Numbered from the stretch's first letter, positions 16,863 through 32,230 are shown. The stretch: 64,000 nt of DNA from DATDGX01 sp036521875 (GCA_036521875.1 DATDGX010000052.1:1-64000), one strand, 5' to 3'. A program made the numbers and translations. Notes: generated by a model from the letters alone, not told the origin.

Positions 16863-17312
16863 TCATTTGCCGGCCGTCGCGACCGCTCGCTCGTCGGCTC
16901 GGTAGATTGTGAACATAGCCATCACCAGGCACAGAGCGATCAGGATCGACACTACTCCGGGCGCCGCGAAGAAATACATCCAGCCCAGGACTCCCAGCAA
17001 AATCTCAGCAATCAGGATAGTCACTATCAGCGGCAGAGCATTGCGCGGTGCGGTCCGGCTCATATTGCTCAACTGCCAGATCAGCACCGCCAACAGTAGA
17101 AAGCTGACCGAGATGGAAAGCTCATAGCCTTTGTAGAAGTCCCAATGGCTCCGATTGGATCCCATGACATCGAAATGAAAGGCCCGCATCGCGTTGAACA
17201 CCGCTTCTTCCTCCGGTCCACGGCTCGGAGAATTCAGTGAAGCCAAGGTATGGCCAACGGTACCGAGCGCCTGAAGAACCGCCGCTACCCGCAACCAAAT
17301 CCATGGTTTCAT
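16863..17312 (-). CDS. Small four-helix membrane protein (LIC_13387-like)
   Basis: A 149-residue inner-membrane protein with four hydrophobic helices. I chose the Met at 17312 (MKPWIWLRVAAVLQALGTV); upstream codons are arginine-rich and signal-unlike. The block 'FDVMGSNRSHWDFYKGYELS' between helices 1 and 2 resembles an uncharacterised bacterial membrane family I know as LIC_13387-like; that recall is not certain. Function is unknown. It lies downstream of a GST gene on the same strand, about 80 bp away. Confidence 0.72.
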   Translation of the reverse strand: MKPWIWLRVAAVLQALGTVGHTLASLNSPSRGPEEEAVFNAMRAFHFDVMGSNRSHWDFYKGYELSISVSFLLLAVLIWQLSNMSRTAPRNALPLIVTILIAEILLGVLGWMYFFAAPGVVSILIALCLVMAMFTIYRADERAVATAGK

Positions 17313-17392
17313 TGCATGGCCTCCGAAATGAGAATCGCGAACTCCCACATTGCTTGTCGAGGCGAAGCGATCGATGCGTCGCGCGGCTTTGG

Positions 17393-18007
17393 CTAGAGTC
17401 CGGGGAGCTTGGGAGTTTCCTTCCACGCAGTGCGCGAGCGGATAGCGTCGAGGTACGCGCGCACCTTTGGAAAGTCCCCGAAGCTGAAGCCCGCCTTCTC
17501 AATCACGTTAAACACCGGACCGTAGGCGCATTCGACCAGGGTGAACTCGTCGCCCAGCAGCCATTTGCGGTTCGCGAGCTGACCCTCGACGATCCTGATC
17601 ACGTCGGGCAGAGCTTTCTCGCCGCGAGCGATCGCTTCTTCGTCGGGGGAACCCCCGGCCAACTTCACCGCGATCCGGTTGAACGCGAGATCGGTCGCCG
17701 CCGGAGAGATGTGCCCGGACAGGAAGAAGAGCCATCGCAGCGCATCCGCTCGCCCGGCCGCCGATGTCGGCCACATCTTTCCAGTCTTTTCACCCAGGTA
17801 GGCGATGATTGCGTGCGATTCCCAGAGCGTTAGATCGCCGTCGGTGAGCACCGGCACGCGGCCGACGGGATTGAGCGCAAGGAACTCGGGCTGGCGCTGC
17901 TCACGCTTGAGCAAATCGAGCGGGACGATCTCGCACTCGAGGTTCATTTCCAGGAGCGCGAAGCGGACCTTCTGCGGATTGGGTGACGGAAAATAATAAA
18001 GCTTCAT
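17393..18007 (-). CDS. Glutathione S-transferase family protein
   Basis: A 204-residue cytosolic GST. The thioredoxin-like N-terminal domain reads 'MKLYYFPSPNPQKVRFALLE' with 'NPVGRVPVLTDGDLTLWESHAI', the classic cis-Pro and glutathione-contact ESxAI motif. The helical C-terminal domain includes 'WLLGDEFTLVECAYGPVFNV', the N-capping region of GSTs. It may conjugate glutathione to electrophiles or act as a peroxidase. The Met at 18007 is preferred over one five codons upstream because family members begin MKLYY. Confidence 0.9.
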   Translation of the reverse strand: MKLYYFPSPNPQKVRFALLEMNLECEIVPLDLLKREQRQPEFLALNPVGRVPVLTDGDLTLWESHAIIAYLGEKTGKMWPTSAAGRADALRWLFFLSGHISPAATDLAFNRIAVKLAGGSPDEEAIARGEKALPDVIRIVEGQLANRKWLLGDEFTLVECAYGPVFNVIEKAGFSFGDFPKVRAYLDAIRSRTAWKETPKLPGL

Positions 18008-18221
18008 CGCGTGTCTCCTCACTACTTAAGCTAGGTGTTCCGGCAGATATGTAACCTCAAGGTTTCATATCTGTCAAGTCCAATAGCGGGGACGCTGCGC
18101 TTTGACCGTGACCCGGTCGGTGGCGCTCTGAGCGCACTACCAACGGCGGTGACTCTTGATTGCCGCCGATCGCTTGGATAACCTTGGCGGTTTCGCGAAA
18201 GTAGCGACGGCTCGAGTCATC

Positions 18222-19214
18222 ATGCCGCAGATTCTCGTTCAAGATCTGACGAAATCGTATCGCGTCTCCGAACGCGAACCCGGCGCTCTAGGCGCGCTGG
18301 CCGGACTCTTCCATCGCCGCTATCGCACCATCGAAGCCCTCAAGGGAATCAGTTTTTCTCTCGAGCGCGGCGAGTTGATGGGGTTCATCGGTCCGAACGG
18401 CGCGGGCAAATCCACCACCATCAAAATTCTCTCCGGCATCCTTGAGCCGTTGTCCGGCCGCTGCGAGATCGACGGTTTGGTGCCGTGGCGCGATCGTATG
18501 CGTCACGTGGCGCGCATCGGGGTCGTCTTCGGTCAGCGGACGCAGCTATGGTGGGACTTGCCGGTGCTCGACGGATTCGAGCTGCTGCGGGACATCTATA
18601 ATGTTCCCGCTGCGGATTACCGGCGCACCCGGGACGCGATGGTCGCTCTGATGCGGCTCGAGCCGCTCCTCGATCAGCCGGTGCGTCAACTCTCGCTGGG
18701 ACAGCGCATGCGATGCGAAATCGCAGCCGCGATGCTGCATCAGCCGTCGATTCTCTTCCTCGACGAACCGACCATCGGCCTGGATGCGCCGTCGAAACTC
18801 GCCGTGCGCGATTTCGTGAAGACCTTGAATCGCGAGCGCGGTGTGACCGTCATCCTGACCACGCATGACATGCACGATATCGAGGCCCTGGCGCAGAGGG
18901 TCATTGTGATCGGCAACGGAGTCATCCTGGCGGATCAGCCATTCGATTCGCTGCGCGCGGAAGTACTGACCGAGCGTCGCCTGTTCGTCGATTTCGCCGG
19001 CGAGGCGCCCGCGATCCGGATCCCCGATGTTGCGATCGTCCACCGCGAAGGGAATTCCCTGGAACTGTCATTCGATCCGGCTGTTGTCGCGGTCGCGGAA
19101 ATCATCAGCCGCATCACGGCCGACTACGAGCTCGTCGACATACACGCGGAGCAGCCGCGGATCGAAGAGGTAATCGCCCGCTTCTATAGCCTGCACGGCG
19201 CGACCGAGCCGTGA
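18222..19214 (+). CDS. ABC-2 exporter ATP-binding subunit
   Basis: A 330-residue ATPase that powers the two membrane subunits encoded next. Walker A is 'GPNGAGKSTT', the Q-loop is 'VVFGQRTQLWWDLP', the signature is 'LSLGQRMRCE', Walker B is 'ILFLDEPTIGLD', and the H-loop is 'LTTHD'. The 'RTQLWWDLP' variant and C-terminal extension are typical of ATPases paired with ABC2_membrane_6-type permeases (viologen or antibiotic exporters). The start at 18222 begins 'MPQILVQDLTKSYRV'. The stop overlaps the next gene's start. Confidence 0.9.
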   Translation: MPQILVQDLTKSYRVSEREPGALGALAGLFHRRYRTIEALKGISFSLERGELMGFIGPNGAGKSTTIKILSGILEPLSGRCEIDGLVPWRDRMRHVARIGVVFGQRTQLWWDLPVLDGFELLRDIYNVPAADYRRTRDAMVALMRLEPLLDQPVRQLSLGQRMRCEIAAAMLHQPSILFLDEPTIGLDAPSKLAVRDFVKTLNRERGVTVILTTHDMHDIEALAQRVIVIGNGVILADQPFDSLRAEVLTERRLFVDFAGEAPAIRIPDVAIVHREGNSLELSFDPAVVAVAEIISRITADYELVDIHAEQPRIEEVIARFYSLHGATEP

Positions 19215-20041
19215 TGCCGTCGTTCGTCCAGCCCTACCTCGCCGTATTCAGGATGCGTTTTCTGCTGATGCTGCAGTATCGCGCCGCCGCAGTCGCGGGC
19301 TTCGTTACTCAGTGCTGGTGGGGTTTCATCAAAGTGATGGTACTGGTCGCTTTCTTTCACAGCACCTCCAGCCACCAGCCGCTCGACCTCGGACAGGCTA
19401 TTACTTACACGTGGTTGGGTCAGGCATTCCTTGCGCTGCTTCCCTGGAACGGCGACCCGGATGTTGCCGAGATGGTGCGGACGGGCAACGTTTCCTACGA
19501 CCGGCTGCGGCCACTGGATACTTACTTCTATTGGTATGTCCGCGCGGTGGCGCTGCTGGCGGCGCGCACTGTCCCGCGCGCGATGCTCATGTTTGTATTC
19601 GCGATCCTGATTCTGCCCCTCATCGGACTCGGCGCCTGGCGCCTGAGACTTCCTCACGGCATCGAGGCTGCGGTACTCTTCGCCGCCGCGATGCTCTGTG
19701 TAGTACTACTTGCCAGCTCGTTCATCATGCTGATCAACATCGTGATAGTGCATACCGTCTCTGATCGAGGAGCTAATGCATTGGCGGCACCCCTCGTTAA
19801 CATTCTCTCCGGCGCCATCGTGCCGCTGCCATTCTTTCCTGGCTGGGTGCAGCCGTTGCTCTTCCTTCAGCCTTTCGCCGGACTAGTCGATATTCCCTAC
19901 CGCATCTACTTTGGCAATTTGACCGGTATCGCCGCGGCCGCGGGTCTCCTCCAGCAAGTCGTGTGGACGCTCCTGCTGATGATCGCGGGACATTGGCTGT
20001 TGAGTCGCTCGATGAGCCGCTTGCAAGTCCAGGGAGGCTGA
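19214..20041 (+). CDS. ABC-2 family transporter permease subunit 1
   Basis: A 275-residue membrane protein with six hydrophobic segments, resembling ABC2_membrane_6 (PF06182) permeases. Typical blocks are 'ITYTWLGQAFLALLPW' and 'GAIVPLPFFPGWVQPLLFLQ', the latter near the periplasmic gate. The ATG at 19214 shares its A with the TGA of the ATPase gene; a GTG three bases earlier is also possible. Translational coupling with both neighbours suggests a heteromeric exporter. The cargo cannot be assigned. Confidence 0.85.
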   Translation: MPSFVQPYLAVFRMRFLLMLQYRAAAVAGFVTQCWWGFIKVMVLVAFFHSTSSHQPLDLGQAITYTWLGQAFLALLPWNGDPDVAEMVRTGNVSYDRLRPLDTYFYWYVRAVALLAARTVPRAMLMFVFAILILPLIGLGAWRLRLPHGIEAAVLFAAAMLCVVLLASSFIMLINIVIVHTVSDRGANALAAPLVNILSGAIVPLPFFPGWVQPLLFLQPFAGLVDIPYRIYFGNLTGIAAAAGLLQQVVWTLLLMIAGHWLLSRSMSRLQVQGG

Positions 20042-20044
20042 TCG

Positions 20045-20848
20045 ATGAACGGCCTTCAGCTATATCGTCGTTACGTCGCGGCTTCGATTCGCGCGCAGAT
20101 GCAATTTCCGGCGTCGTTCCTGATGCTCTCTTTCTCGCAGTTCTTCGCCACCATCACCGAGTTCTTCGGCATCTGGATTCTGTTCCGCCGCTTCGGTCAG
20201 ATCGCAGGATGGACGTTCGGGGAGATCGCGGTCTTCTATGCAGTCGTCAGCATAACCTTCGCGGTCGCCGACTCCATCTCACGCGGCTTCGATATCTTCG
20301 GCCCGGAGTTCGTCAAAACGGGAAACTTCGACCGCTTGTTGTTGCGTCCGCGTGCGACTGCGCTCCAGCTCCTCGGTCATGAATTGCGGCTGACTCGAAT
20401 GGGGCGCCTGCTGCAAGGCTTGCTGGTGCTTGCGATCGCCGCGAACCTGGTTCAGATCAATTTCGGCGTCGCGAACTTGATTCTGTTGTTCGTCACGCTC
20501 GCGGGCGGGACGGCGCTGTTCGTTGGCATCCTGGTGCTGCAGGCGACGCTCGCGTTCTGGACGGTCGAGAGCCTGGAGATAGCTAATACTCTGACTTATG
20601 GCGGCGTCGAGGCGGCTGAGTATCCACTGGATATCTATACTCGATGGTTTCGCGACTTTCTGATATTCGTAGTGCCTATCGGATGCGTAGTCTATTTCCC
20701 GGTGGTGCGGATGCTGGGGCGATCCGATCGTCTGGGCGCGCCGGACTGGCTATTGGCTATAAGCCCGATGGTCGGCTTTCTGTTCCTCGCCGGATCGCTC
20801 GCGGTCTGGCGGTTCGGCGAGCGGCACTATACTTCGACTGGTAGCTAA
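20045..20848 (+). CDS. ABC-2 family transporter permease subunit 2
   Basis: A 267-residue second permease of the same family, starting 4 bp after the first. It has six hydrophobic stretches, 'SRGFDIFGPEFVKTGNFDRL' in the cytoplasmic loop and 'YPLDIYTRWFRDFLIFVVP' near the C-terminus, as in PF06182 proteins. With the ATPase and first permease it would form an exporter, possibly for toxic amphiphiles as in viologen exporters. That function is inferred from family knowledge only. Confidence 0.86.
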   Translation: MNGLQLYRRYVAASIRAQMQFPASFLMLSFSQFFATITEFFGIWILFRRFGQIAGWTFGEIAVFYAVVSITFAVADSISRGFDIFGPEFVKTGNFDRLLLRPRATALQLLGHELRLTRMGRLLQGLLVLAIAANLVQINFGVANLILLFVTLAGGTALFVGILVLQATLAFWTVESLEIANTLTYGGVEAAEYPLDIYTRWFRDFLIFVVPIGCVVYFPVVRMLGRSDRLGAPDWLLAISPMVGFLFLAGSLAVWRFGERHYTSTGS

Positions 20849-20897
20849 TGGCCGCTTGCGCGCGCGTCAAATCAAATCGACAAAGGGAGATCGCCTA

Positions 20898-21668
20898 ATG
20901 GACCTGGGACTCAGCGGCAAGGTCGTGATGATCACCGGCGCGAGCCGGGGCCTCGGGCGTGCGATGGCCGCCGGCTTCGCGGCGGAAGGCGCAAAGCTCA
21001 GCATCTGCGCACGCGGCGCCGAGGCGCTCGAGCGCGCCGCGGCGGAGCTGAAAAATTCCGGCGCGGAGGTCCTCGCGCATGCGGCGGACACCACCGACAG
21101 CGCGCAGATGGAACGATGGGTCGCGGCGACGCTCGAGCGGCTGGGCGGAATCGATGTGCTGGTGAACAACGCGGGCGTCGCGCGCGTCGGATCGCTGCAC
21201 GAACTCGATGACGCGGCGTGGCGCGAGTCCTTCGAGCAGAATTTTTTCTCCGCGGTGCGCCTCTCGCGTATGGCCGCCGCACAAATGGAAAAGCGCGGCG
21301 GCGGTGCGATCGTCAATATCAGTTCGCTCTATGGGCGCGAGGCGGGCGGTCCCATTACTTACAATGCGTCCAAGGCCGCGCTGATCGCGCTGACCAAGAT
21401 GCTCGCGCGCGAGCTCGCGCCCAAGCATATCCGCGTCAATGCGATCGCGCCCGGCTCGATCATTTATCCGGGCGGAGTGTGGCAAGAGATCTTCAAGGCG
21501 GACCCGGCATTCGAAAAAGATTTCCTGAGTCACGATTTCCCCTTCGGCCGCCTCGGCCGTCCTGACGAAGTCGCGAACGCCGTGATATTCCTCGCGTCGC
21601 CGCGCGCGAGCTGGATCGCCGGGGCCTGCCTTCCGGTCGACGGCGCGCAAGGCCGCTCGAACATCTGA
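20898..21668 (+). CDS. Short-chain dehydrogenase/reductase
   Basis: A 256-residue classical SDR using NAD(P)H. The cofactor motif is 'TGASRGLG', followed by 'NNAGVA'. The catalytic Ser is in 'NISSLYG', and Tyr and Lys are in 'TYNASKAAL'. The C-terminus 'SPRASWIAGACLPVDGAQG' is typical. The start at 20898 follows AAAGGGAGA. The substrate is an unspecified alcohol or ketone. An enoyl-CoA hydratase follows about 100 bp downstream, suggesting acyl or alicyclic catabolism. Confidence 0.9.
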   Translation: MDLGLSGKVVMITGASRGLGRAMAAGFAAEGAKLSICARGAEALERAAAELKNSGAEVLAHAADTTDSAQMERWVAATLERLGGIDVLVNNAGVARVGSLHELDDAAWRESFEQNFFSAVRLSRMAAAQMEKRGGGAIVNISSLYGREAGGPITYNASKAALIALTKMLARELAPKHIRVNAIAPGSIIYPGGVWQEIFKADPAFEKDFLSHDFPFGRLGRPDEVANAVIFLASPRASWIAGACLPVDGAQGRSNI

Positions 21669-21775
21669 TCAGGGTCGCGTGCCGCGCCCCACGCGCATCG
21701 CGGGTTGGCGCAATTCCCGCCGATTGCGCTAGCCTTGCGCCAACCCTTCAACCGTTCTGAGAGGAGCCGCGAACA

Positions 21776-22582
21776 ATGGCTTACACCGATATTCTTTTTG
21801 ACAAGCGCGACGCCATCGCGACGATTACCATCAACCGCCCGCAGGCGATGAACGCCGGCACGATCAAGACCTGGGCCGAGATCGCCGACGCGTTCCACGA
21901 CGCGGAGCGCGACGACGCGGTGCGCGTGGTGGTGCTGACTGGAGCGGGCCGCGCATTTTGCGCCGGCGACGACGTGAAGGAAATTTTTCTCAACCCGGAA
22001 GTTCGTGACGCGCGTCCGATCAAGCGCCAGGAAGTCGAGGAATGGCGCACCCACCAACCGGTCGCGCTCGATTTTCTCTTCACCTATCCGAAACCCACCA
22101 TCGCCGCGGTCAACGGCGCCGCGGTCGGCTACGGATGCGACATCGCGCTGATGTGCGACATGCGGATCTGCTCCGACCAGGCGCGCTTCGGCGAAGTGTT
22201 CATCCGCCGCGGCCTGATTCCCGAGGCCGGCGGCCTGCTGGTGCTGCCGCGCCTGGTCGGACTCGCGCGCGCGTACGAGCTCATCCTCTCAGGCGACATC
22301 ATCGACGCCGCCGAAGCGGAGCGCATCGGGATGGTCAACAAGGTGGTGCCGCACGCGCAGCTCGGCGAGGCGACCGCCGCGTTCGCGCGCAAAATCGCCG
22401 CGCAGGCGCCGCTCGCGCAGCGCCTCGCGAAGGAGGCGCTCCGCGTCGGGCTCAATTTGAACCTGCCTTACTTTTACGATTATCAGCGCCACGGGCAGCG
22501 CCTGATGCTTACCTCAAATGATCATCTCGAGGGCGCGAAGTCGTTCGTCGAGAAGCGCGCCGCGAATTTCAAGGGCGAGTGA
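21776..22582 (+). CDS. Enoyl-CoA hydratase/isomerase family protein
   Basis: A 268-residue crotonase-fold enzyme. 'AIATITINRPQAMNA' is the N-terminal strand, 'GAGRAFCAGDDVKEIF' forms one half of the oxyanion hole, and 'NGAAVGYGCDIALMCDMRI' the other. It hydrates or isomerises an acyl-CoA, probably in fatty acid or aromatic degradation. The catalytic Glu region reads 'RRGLIPEAGGLLVLPRLVG', consistent with hydratase chemistry. GAGAGGAG precedes the ATG. It is a probable operon partner of the SDR. Confidence 0.9.
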   Translation: MAYTDILFDKRDAIATITINRPQAMNAGTIKTWAEIADAFHDAERDDAVRVVVLTGAGRAFCAGDDVKEIFLNPEVRDARPIKRQEVEEWRTHQPVALDFLFTYPKPTIAAVNGAAVGYGCDIALMCDMRICSDQARFGEVFIRRGLIPEAGGLLVLPRLVGLARAYELILSGDIIDAAEAERIGMVNKVVPHAQLGEATAAFARKIAAQAPLAQRLAKEALRVGLNLNLPYFYDYQRHGQRLMLTSNDHLEGAKSFVEKRAANFKGE

Positions 22583-22920
22583 AGGTCGGCGAGGGCGGAC
22601 GCGATCCGGGGCGATTCGACGCTCGCGTACCCCGCGCCAGCCATCTACCTTCAGTTATAAATATCTACTTGCAGTTCGAAGCCGATGCCTATTCTTTGAC
22701 CCACGCTTCCGGCGCTGCGCACAGAACTAATTAAAACGTCCCTAGGCTCAAGTTACGAAACTTAGGCTAGAGGCTCTTGCCAGCGCGGCATCGCCTTGTT
22801 TTCAGGCGCCTGCGCATCATGAAATCATCGCCGAGCGGGTCGCTGTCCTCTGGAACTTCGGCGGTATCGGTCTCAATCCAAATAAAATACTGTTTGAACG
22901 ATGTTTGGCCTTGGATTCAT
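22583..22920. other. Gap without recognisable gene
   Basis: No supported gene. It is visibly less G+C-rich towards its right end and contains a short AAGTT-ACGA-AACTT inverted repeat near 22750 flanked by direct TAGGCT copies, significance unknown. Confidence 0.4.
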
Positions 22921-22949
22921 TTGACACAGCAGCCACTTGTCGTTATCTT
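22921..22949 (+). promoter_or_regulatory. Sigma-70-like promoter for the Lrp regulator and gltBD
   Basis: TTGACA and TATCTT separated by 17 bp, 28 bp before the ATG of the Lrp-type gene; a perfect -35 and a good -10. Confidence 0.6.
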
Positions 22950-22976
22950 CGTCGAACCTGACAAGAGGTTTACCTT

Positions 22977-23537
22977 ATGAAATTCGGCGCTGACTCTCCC
23001 GATCTCGACGCCATAGATCTGCAGATTATCAACACGCTTCAAGAGCACGGCCGCATCCCGCTGGTGAAGCTCGGTGAGCAGGTCGGTCTCAGCGCGCCGT
23101 CGGTGAACGAGCGCGTGAAAAAACTCGAAGACAGCGGCATCGTCACCGGTTACCACGCGTCTGTCGACGCGCGCCGGCTCGGCAAAGACGTCGCTGCGTT
23201 TATCGGCGTTTCGATCGTGCATCCCAGGACCATTCCGCTTTTCGAGGAGACCATCGAACTGCTCGAAGACGTCCTCGAATGCCATCACGTGACTGGCGAG
23301 CACACCCTTCTGCTGAAAGTGAAAACCGACAACACCTCGTCGCTCGAGCGGCTCATCCGTTCCATCCGCTCGATCGAGGGGGTGGCGCGGACCGAGACGA
23401 TGGTGGTGCTGTCGACGCATACCGAGCGCGAACAGATCGCGGTGCATGCTAATGGCGAGAGGCACGAGGCCGGCAACGGCCGCCGTCATCGCCACGCGCC
23501 CGCGCGCAACGCGCTCCCTGACGCGAAGCGAGTGTGA
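22977..23537 (+). CDS. Lrp/AsnC-family transcriptional regulator
   Basis: A 186-residue regulator with the AsnC-type helix-turn-helix ('DAIDLQIINTLQEHGRIPL', 'VGLSAPSVNERVKKLEDSGI') and a RAM ligand domain that includes 'VLECHHVTGEHTLLLKVKTD', as in Lrp-type proteins sensing amino acids. After the RAM domain there is an extra basic, His/Arg-rich tail of about 30 residues that is unusual. Its stop overlaps the start region of gltB, so it is likely a local regulator of glutamate synthase, as Lrp is in enteric bacteria. Confidence 0.9.
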   Translation: MKFGADSPDLDAIDLQIINTLQEHGRIPLVKLGEQVGLSAPSVNERVKKLEDSGIVTGYHASVDARRLGKDVAAFIGVSIVHPRTIPLFEETIELLEDVLECHHVTGEHTLLLKVKTDNTSSLERLIRSIRSIEGVARTETMVVLSTHTEREQIAVHANGERHEAGNGRRHRHAPARNALPDAKRV

Positions 23538-23539
23538 CG

Positions 23540-28096
<4,557 letters not shown>

Positions 28097-28174
28097 TCGC
28101 ACCGATGCGAACCGGTGTCGACGTGCGGATGACGAAAATTCGGGAAACCAGGACGACCAGGAAAGCGGGCTGCA

Positions 28175-29620
<1,446 letters not shown>

Positions 29621-29673
29621 CACGCGCGCCAGTCGCGCCAGCGCGCATCTCGCACGCACGGGAAGGACGCATC

Positions 29674-30279
29674 ATGATTCGCCTGTATGACTATTTGCCT
29701 TCCGGAAATGGCTACAAGGTTCGCCTCCTGCTGACGCAGCTTGAAGTACCGTTCGAACGAATCGAGCTCGACATCAATCGCGGCGAGACTCGCACGGCCG
29801 AGTTCCTCGCGAAATTTCCCAACGGTAGAATTCCAGCCGTCGAGTTTGAAGACGGCCGCCGGCTCTTCGAGTCCAACGCGATCCTGTTTTATTTCGCCGA
29901 AGGCACGCCGATGTTGTCGGACCACAAGTTCGAGCGGGCGCGCACGATGCAGTGGTTGTTCTTCGAGCAATACAGTCACGAGCCGCACATCGCGGTCGCG
30001 CGCTTTCTGCGGATGTATCCGCAGGTGGCTGACGACCGGCGCGAAAGAATGGCGAAAATTCAGAAGCTCGGCCGCGACGCGCTGGCCGTGATGGAAGGTC
30101 ATCTCGCAGACCGCGAATGGTTCGTCGGCGGGCGATATTCCATAGCGGATATCGCGCTTTTTGCGTATACCCACGTCGCCGGCGAGGGCGGTTTCGATCT
30201 GGCGCCGTATCCCGCGGTCCGCGCGTGGCTCGGGCGCGTCAAGCTACAGCCGCGTCATATTCCGATCACGGAAAGATAG
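29674..30279 (+). CDS. Glutathione S-transferase family protein
   Basis: A 201-residue GST. The N-terminal domain reads 'MIRLYDYLPSGNGYKVRLLL' with 'FPNGRIPAVEFEDGRRLFES', holding the cis-Pro and the ESNAI glutathione contact. The C-terminal domain has 'REWFVGGRYSIADIALFAYT'. The ATG at 29674 lies after GGAAGGA. The start falls 53 bp beyond gltD; no functional link to gltD is evident. Its substrate is unknown. Confidence 0.9.
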   Translation: MIRLYDYLPSGNGYKVRLLLTQLEVPFERIELDINRGETRTAEFLAKFPNGRIPAVEFEDGRRLFESNAILFYFAEGTPMLSDHKFERARTMQWLFFEQYSHEPHIAVARFLRMYPQVADDRRERMAKIQKLGRDALAVMEGHLADREWFVGGRYSIADIALFAYTHVAGEGGFDLAPYPAVRAWLGRVKLQPRHIPITER

Positions 30280-30347
30280 CCGCGACCGCTCCTGGAGCCA
30301 TCGCGCTCGATCGCGAAGCACTCGACGCCGCTCGCCTGTCAACCTGG

Positions 30348-30950
30348 TCAACCTCGTAGATCTAGCGCGTCGAGTTTCCTGATTACCCAGTCGATCCGAT
30401 CTTCGCCCCAGAATGGCTCGCCGTCCACGATGAACGTCGGCACGCCGAAGACACCGTCGCGATTCGCTGCGGCGAAGCACGCGTCGAGGTCGCCGCGCGC
30501 GGCGGCGTCGACGTAGCTCTCGAAGTCGGCGCGGTCGAGTCCGACTTCCGCGACGATGCCGGCTATCGCGTCGCGGTCATCGACCTCGAGCTCGCGCTTC
30601 CAGAATCGCTCGAACACTCGCGCCGAGTACTCGCGAAACTGCTCGTGCTTGTCGGCGTAGAGCCCGCCGTAGAAGGCAAGCCGCGCGCTGTAAATCTTTT
30701 TCGGCGGATGAATTATGATCCCGCGCTCCCCGGCGATTCGCCGCGCGTCGACATACAGGTAGCGGACCTTGCGCTGATCCACCTCCGCTCGATCTACGTC
30801 GCCATAAACCTTCCGGATGTTGATTCCGTACGGGATGAATCTGACTCGCACCCGATGCGATCGTTCGAGCGCGCACGCCGGTGCAAACGCCAGGTACGAG
30901 TATGGGCTGGTGTACGCGAAGGACAGCTTGATTTCGAATGGCTCGGTCAT
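30348..30950 (-). CDS. DsbA-fold isomerase (2-hydroxychromene-2-carboxylate isomerase-like)
   Basis: A 200-residue kappa-GST/DsbA-fold protein. 'LSFAYTSPYSYLAF' carries the Ser that replaces the DsbA Cys, and 'DGVFGVPTFIVDGEPFWGED' is the family's cis-Pro region. Such enzymes isomerise hydroxychromene carboxylates in naphthalene degradation or act as glutathione-dependent isomerases. Its ATG overlaps the glcF stop by 4 bases (ATGA), so it belongs to the glcDEF operon, where its role is unclear; no aromatic-degradation genes are adjacent. Confidence 0.86.
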   Translation of the reverse strand: MTEPFEIKLSFAYTSPYSYLAFAPACALERSHRVRVRFIPYGINIRKVYGDVDRAEVDQRKVRYLYVDARRIAGERGIIIHPPKKIYSARLAFYGGLYADKHEQFREYSARVFERFWKRELEVDDRDAIAGIVAEVGLDRADFESYVDAAARGDLDACFAAANRDGVFGVPTFIVDGEPFWGEDRIDWVIRKLDALDLRG

Positions 30951-32230
30951 TGCCGCGATGCGAGCGCGAGGAAATCGGCGAGATGGATCACGCGGGTCTT
31001 CGCTCCGGCGCGGCGCAGCTCGGCCGCGATCTGAAATTCGCATCCCGGATTTGCGAGCACGACGTAGTCGGCGCCGGTCGCGCGAATGTTGTCCGCCTTG
31101 CGCTTCACGAGTTCGCGCGACATCGCAGGCTCGGTCAGGTTGTAGCTGCCCGCCGAGCCGCAGCACACGTCCGCCTCCGCCATCTCGACGATTTTCACGC
31201 CGGGAATCGACGCGAGAAGCTTGCGCGGCGCCACGCGGATGCCGAGACCGTGCACGAGGTGACACGCGTCGTGGTACGTGACGGTACAGCGGAATTCTTT
31301 CGCGATGATCGCCGGGCGGGCGAGCAGCAGCGTGCTCAGATCGTTGACCCGTGCGGAAATCTCGCGCGCGTCGGCGGCCAGCTCGGAATCGCCCTTCAGC
31401 AACTCACCGTAGTCCGCGATCGCAACCGAGCATCCCGAAGCCGCCGATACGATCGCGTCCGCGCCGCACGCCTTGAGCGCGCGGACATTGGCGCGCGCGA
31501 ATTCGAGCGCGCGGTTTCGATTGCCTGCGTGAAGGTCGAGTGCTCCGCAGCAGACGGTGTTGCCAAGAGGCAGCACCCGGTAGCCCGACGCGGCCAGCGC
31601 ACGCTCTATGTTCGCGTTCTCCTCGTCGGCCAGCACCTGCGCGATGCATCCGTGATGCACCACCACGGTGGGCGCGTCGGCGGCAGCGTCTGCATGCGGC
31701 GTCTCGATGAGCTGCGGTGCGCCGGCGGTGAGCCGGGGCAACAACTCGAGCCACTCGCGCATGGCCCGCGGCAAAATCCGCGTGAACCAGGGCCGCAGAC
31801 CTGCGCGCTCGAGCATCCGCAACGGAGCGAGCAGCGCGCGCATCCGCGATGGGTAGGGAAAGATCGAGCTCACCGCGAAGCGGCGCACGCGATCGCCGAG
31901 AGCACGGTGATGCTCGCGCTCGACGAATGCGCGCGCGTCCTCGATGAGCCGTCCATAGTGAACACCCGATGGGCACGCGGTTTCGCATCCGCGGCATCCG
32001 AGGCACAAGTCGAGATGGCGCACCGCGTCCTGGTCGAGATCGAGTTTTCCCTCGGCGAGCGCTTTCATCAGGTAGATTCGACCACGCGGCGAATCCATCT
32101 CGGCGCGCGTCAGCATGTAAGTCGGGCACGCTTCGAGGCACAGACCGCAATGCACGCAGTCGAAAAGGAGATCGTAGTCGACAACGTCGCGAACTGGCTG
32201 CGCTGGAGCGGCGGGCGCTTCGGGCGGCAT
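30947..32230 (-). CDS. glcF: Glycolate oxidase iron-sulfur subunit
   Basis: A 427-residue electron-transfer subunit of the GlcDEF membrane-associated complex. Two 4Fe-4S motifs, 'CVHCGLCLEACP' and 'CLGCRGCETACP', are followed by the CCG domains ('NTVCCGALDLHAGNRN' and 'DVCCGSAGSYNL'). The ATG at 32230 shares its A with the glcE stop, so I prefer it over one seven codons upstream. The stop overlaps the DsbA-fold isomerase gene. Confidence 0.93.
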   Translation of the reverse strand: MPPEAPAAPAQPVRDVVDYDLLFDCVHCGLCLEACPTYMLTRAEMDSPRGRIYLMKALAEGKLDLDQDAVRHLDLCLGCRGCETACPSGVHYGRLIEDARAFVEREHHRALGDRVRRFAVSSIFPYPSRMRALLAPLRMLERAGLRPWFTRILPRAMREWLELLPRLTAGAPQLIETPHADAAADAPTVVVHHGCIAQVLADEENANIERALAASGYRVLPLGNTVCCGALDLHAGNRNRALEFARANVRALKACGADAIVSAASGCSVAIADYGELLKGDSELAADAREISARVNDLSTLLLARPAIIAKEFRCTVTYHDACHLVHGLGIRVAPRKLLASIPGVKIVEMAEADVCCGSAGSYNLTEPAMSRELVKRKADNIRATGADYVVLANPGCEFQIAAELRRAGAKTRVIHLADFLALASRQ

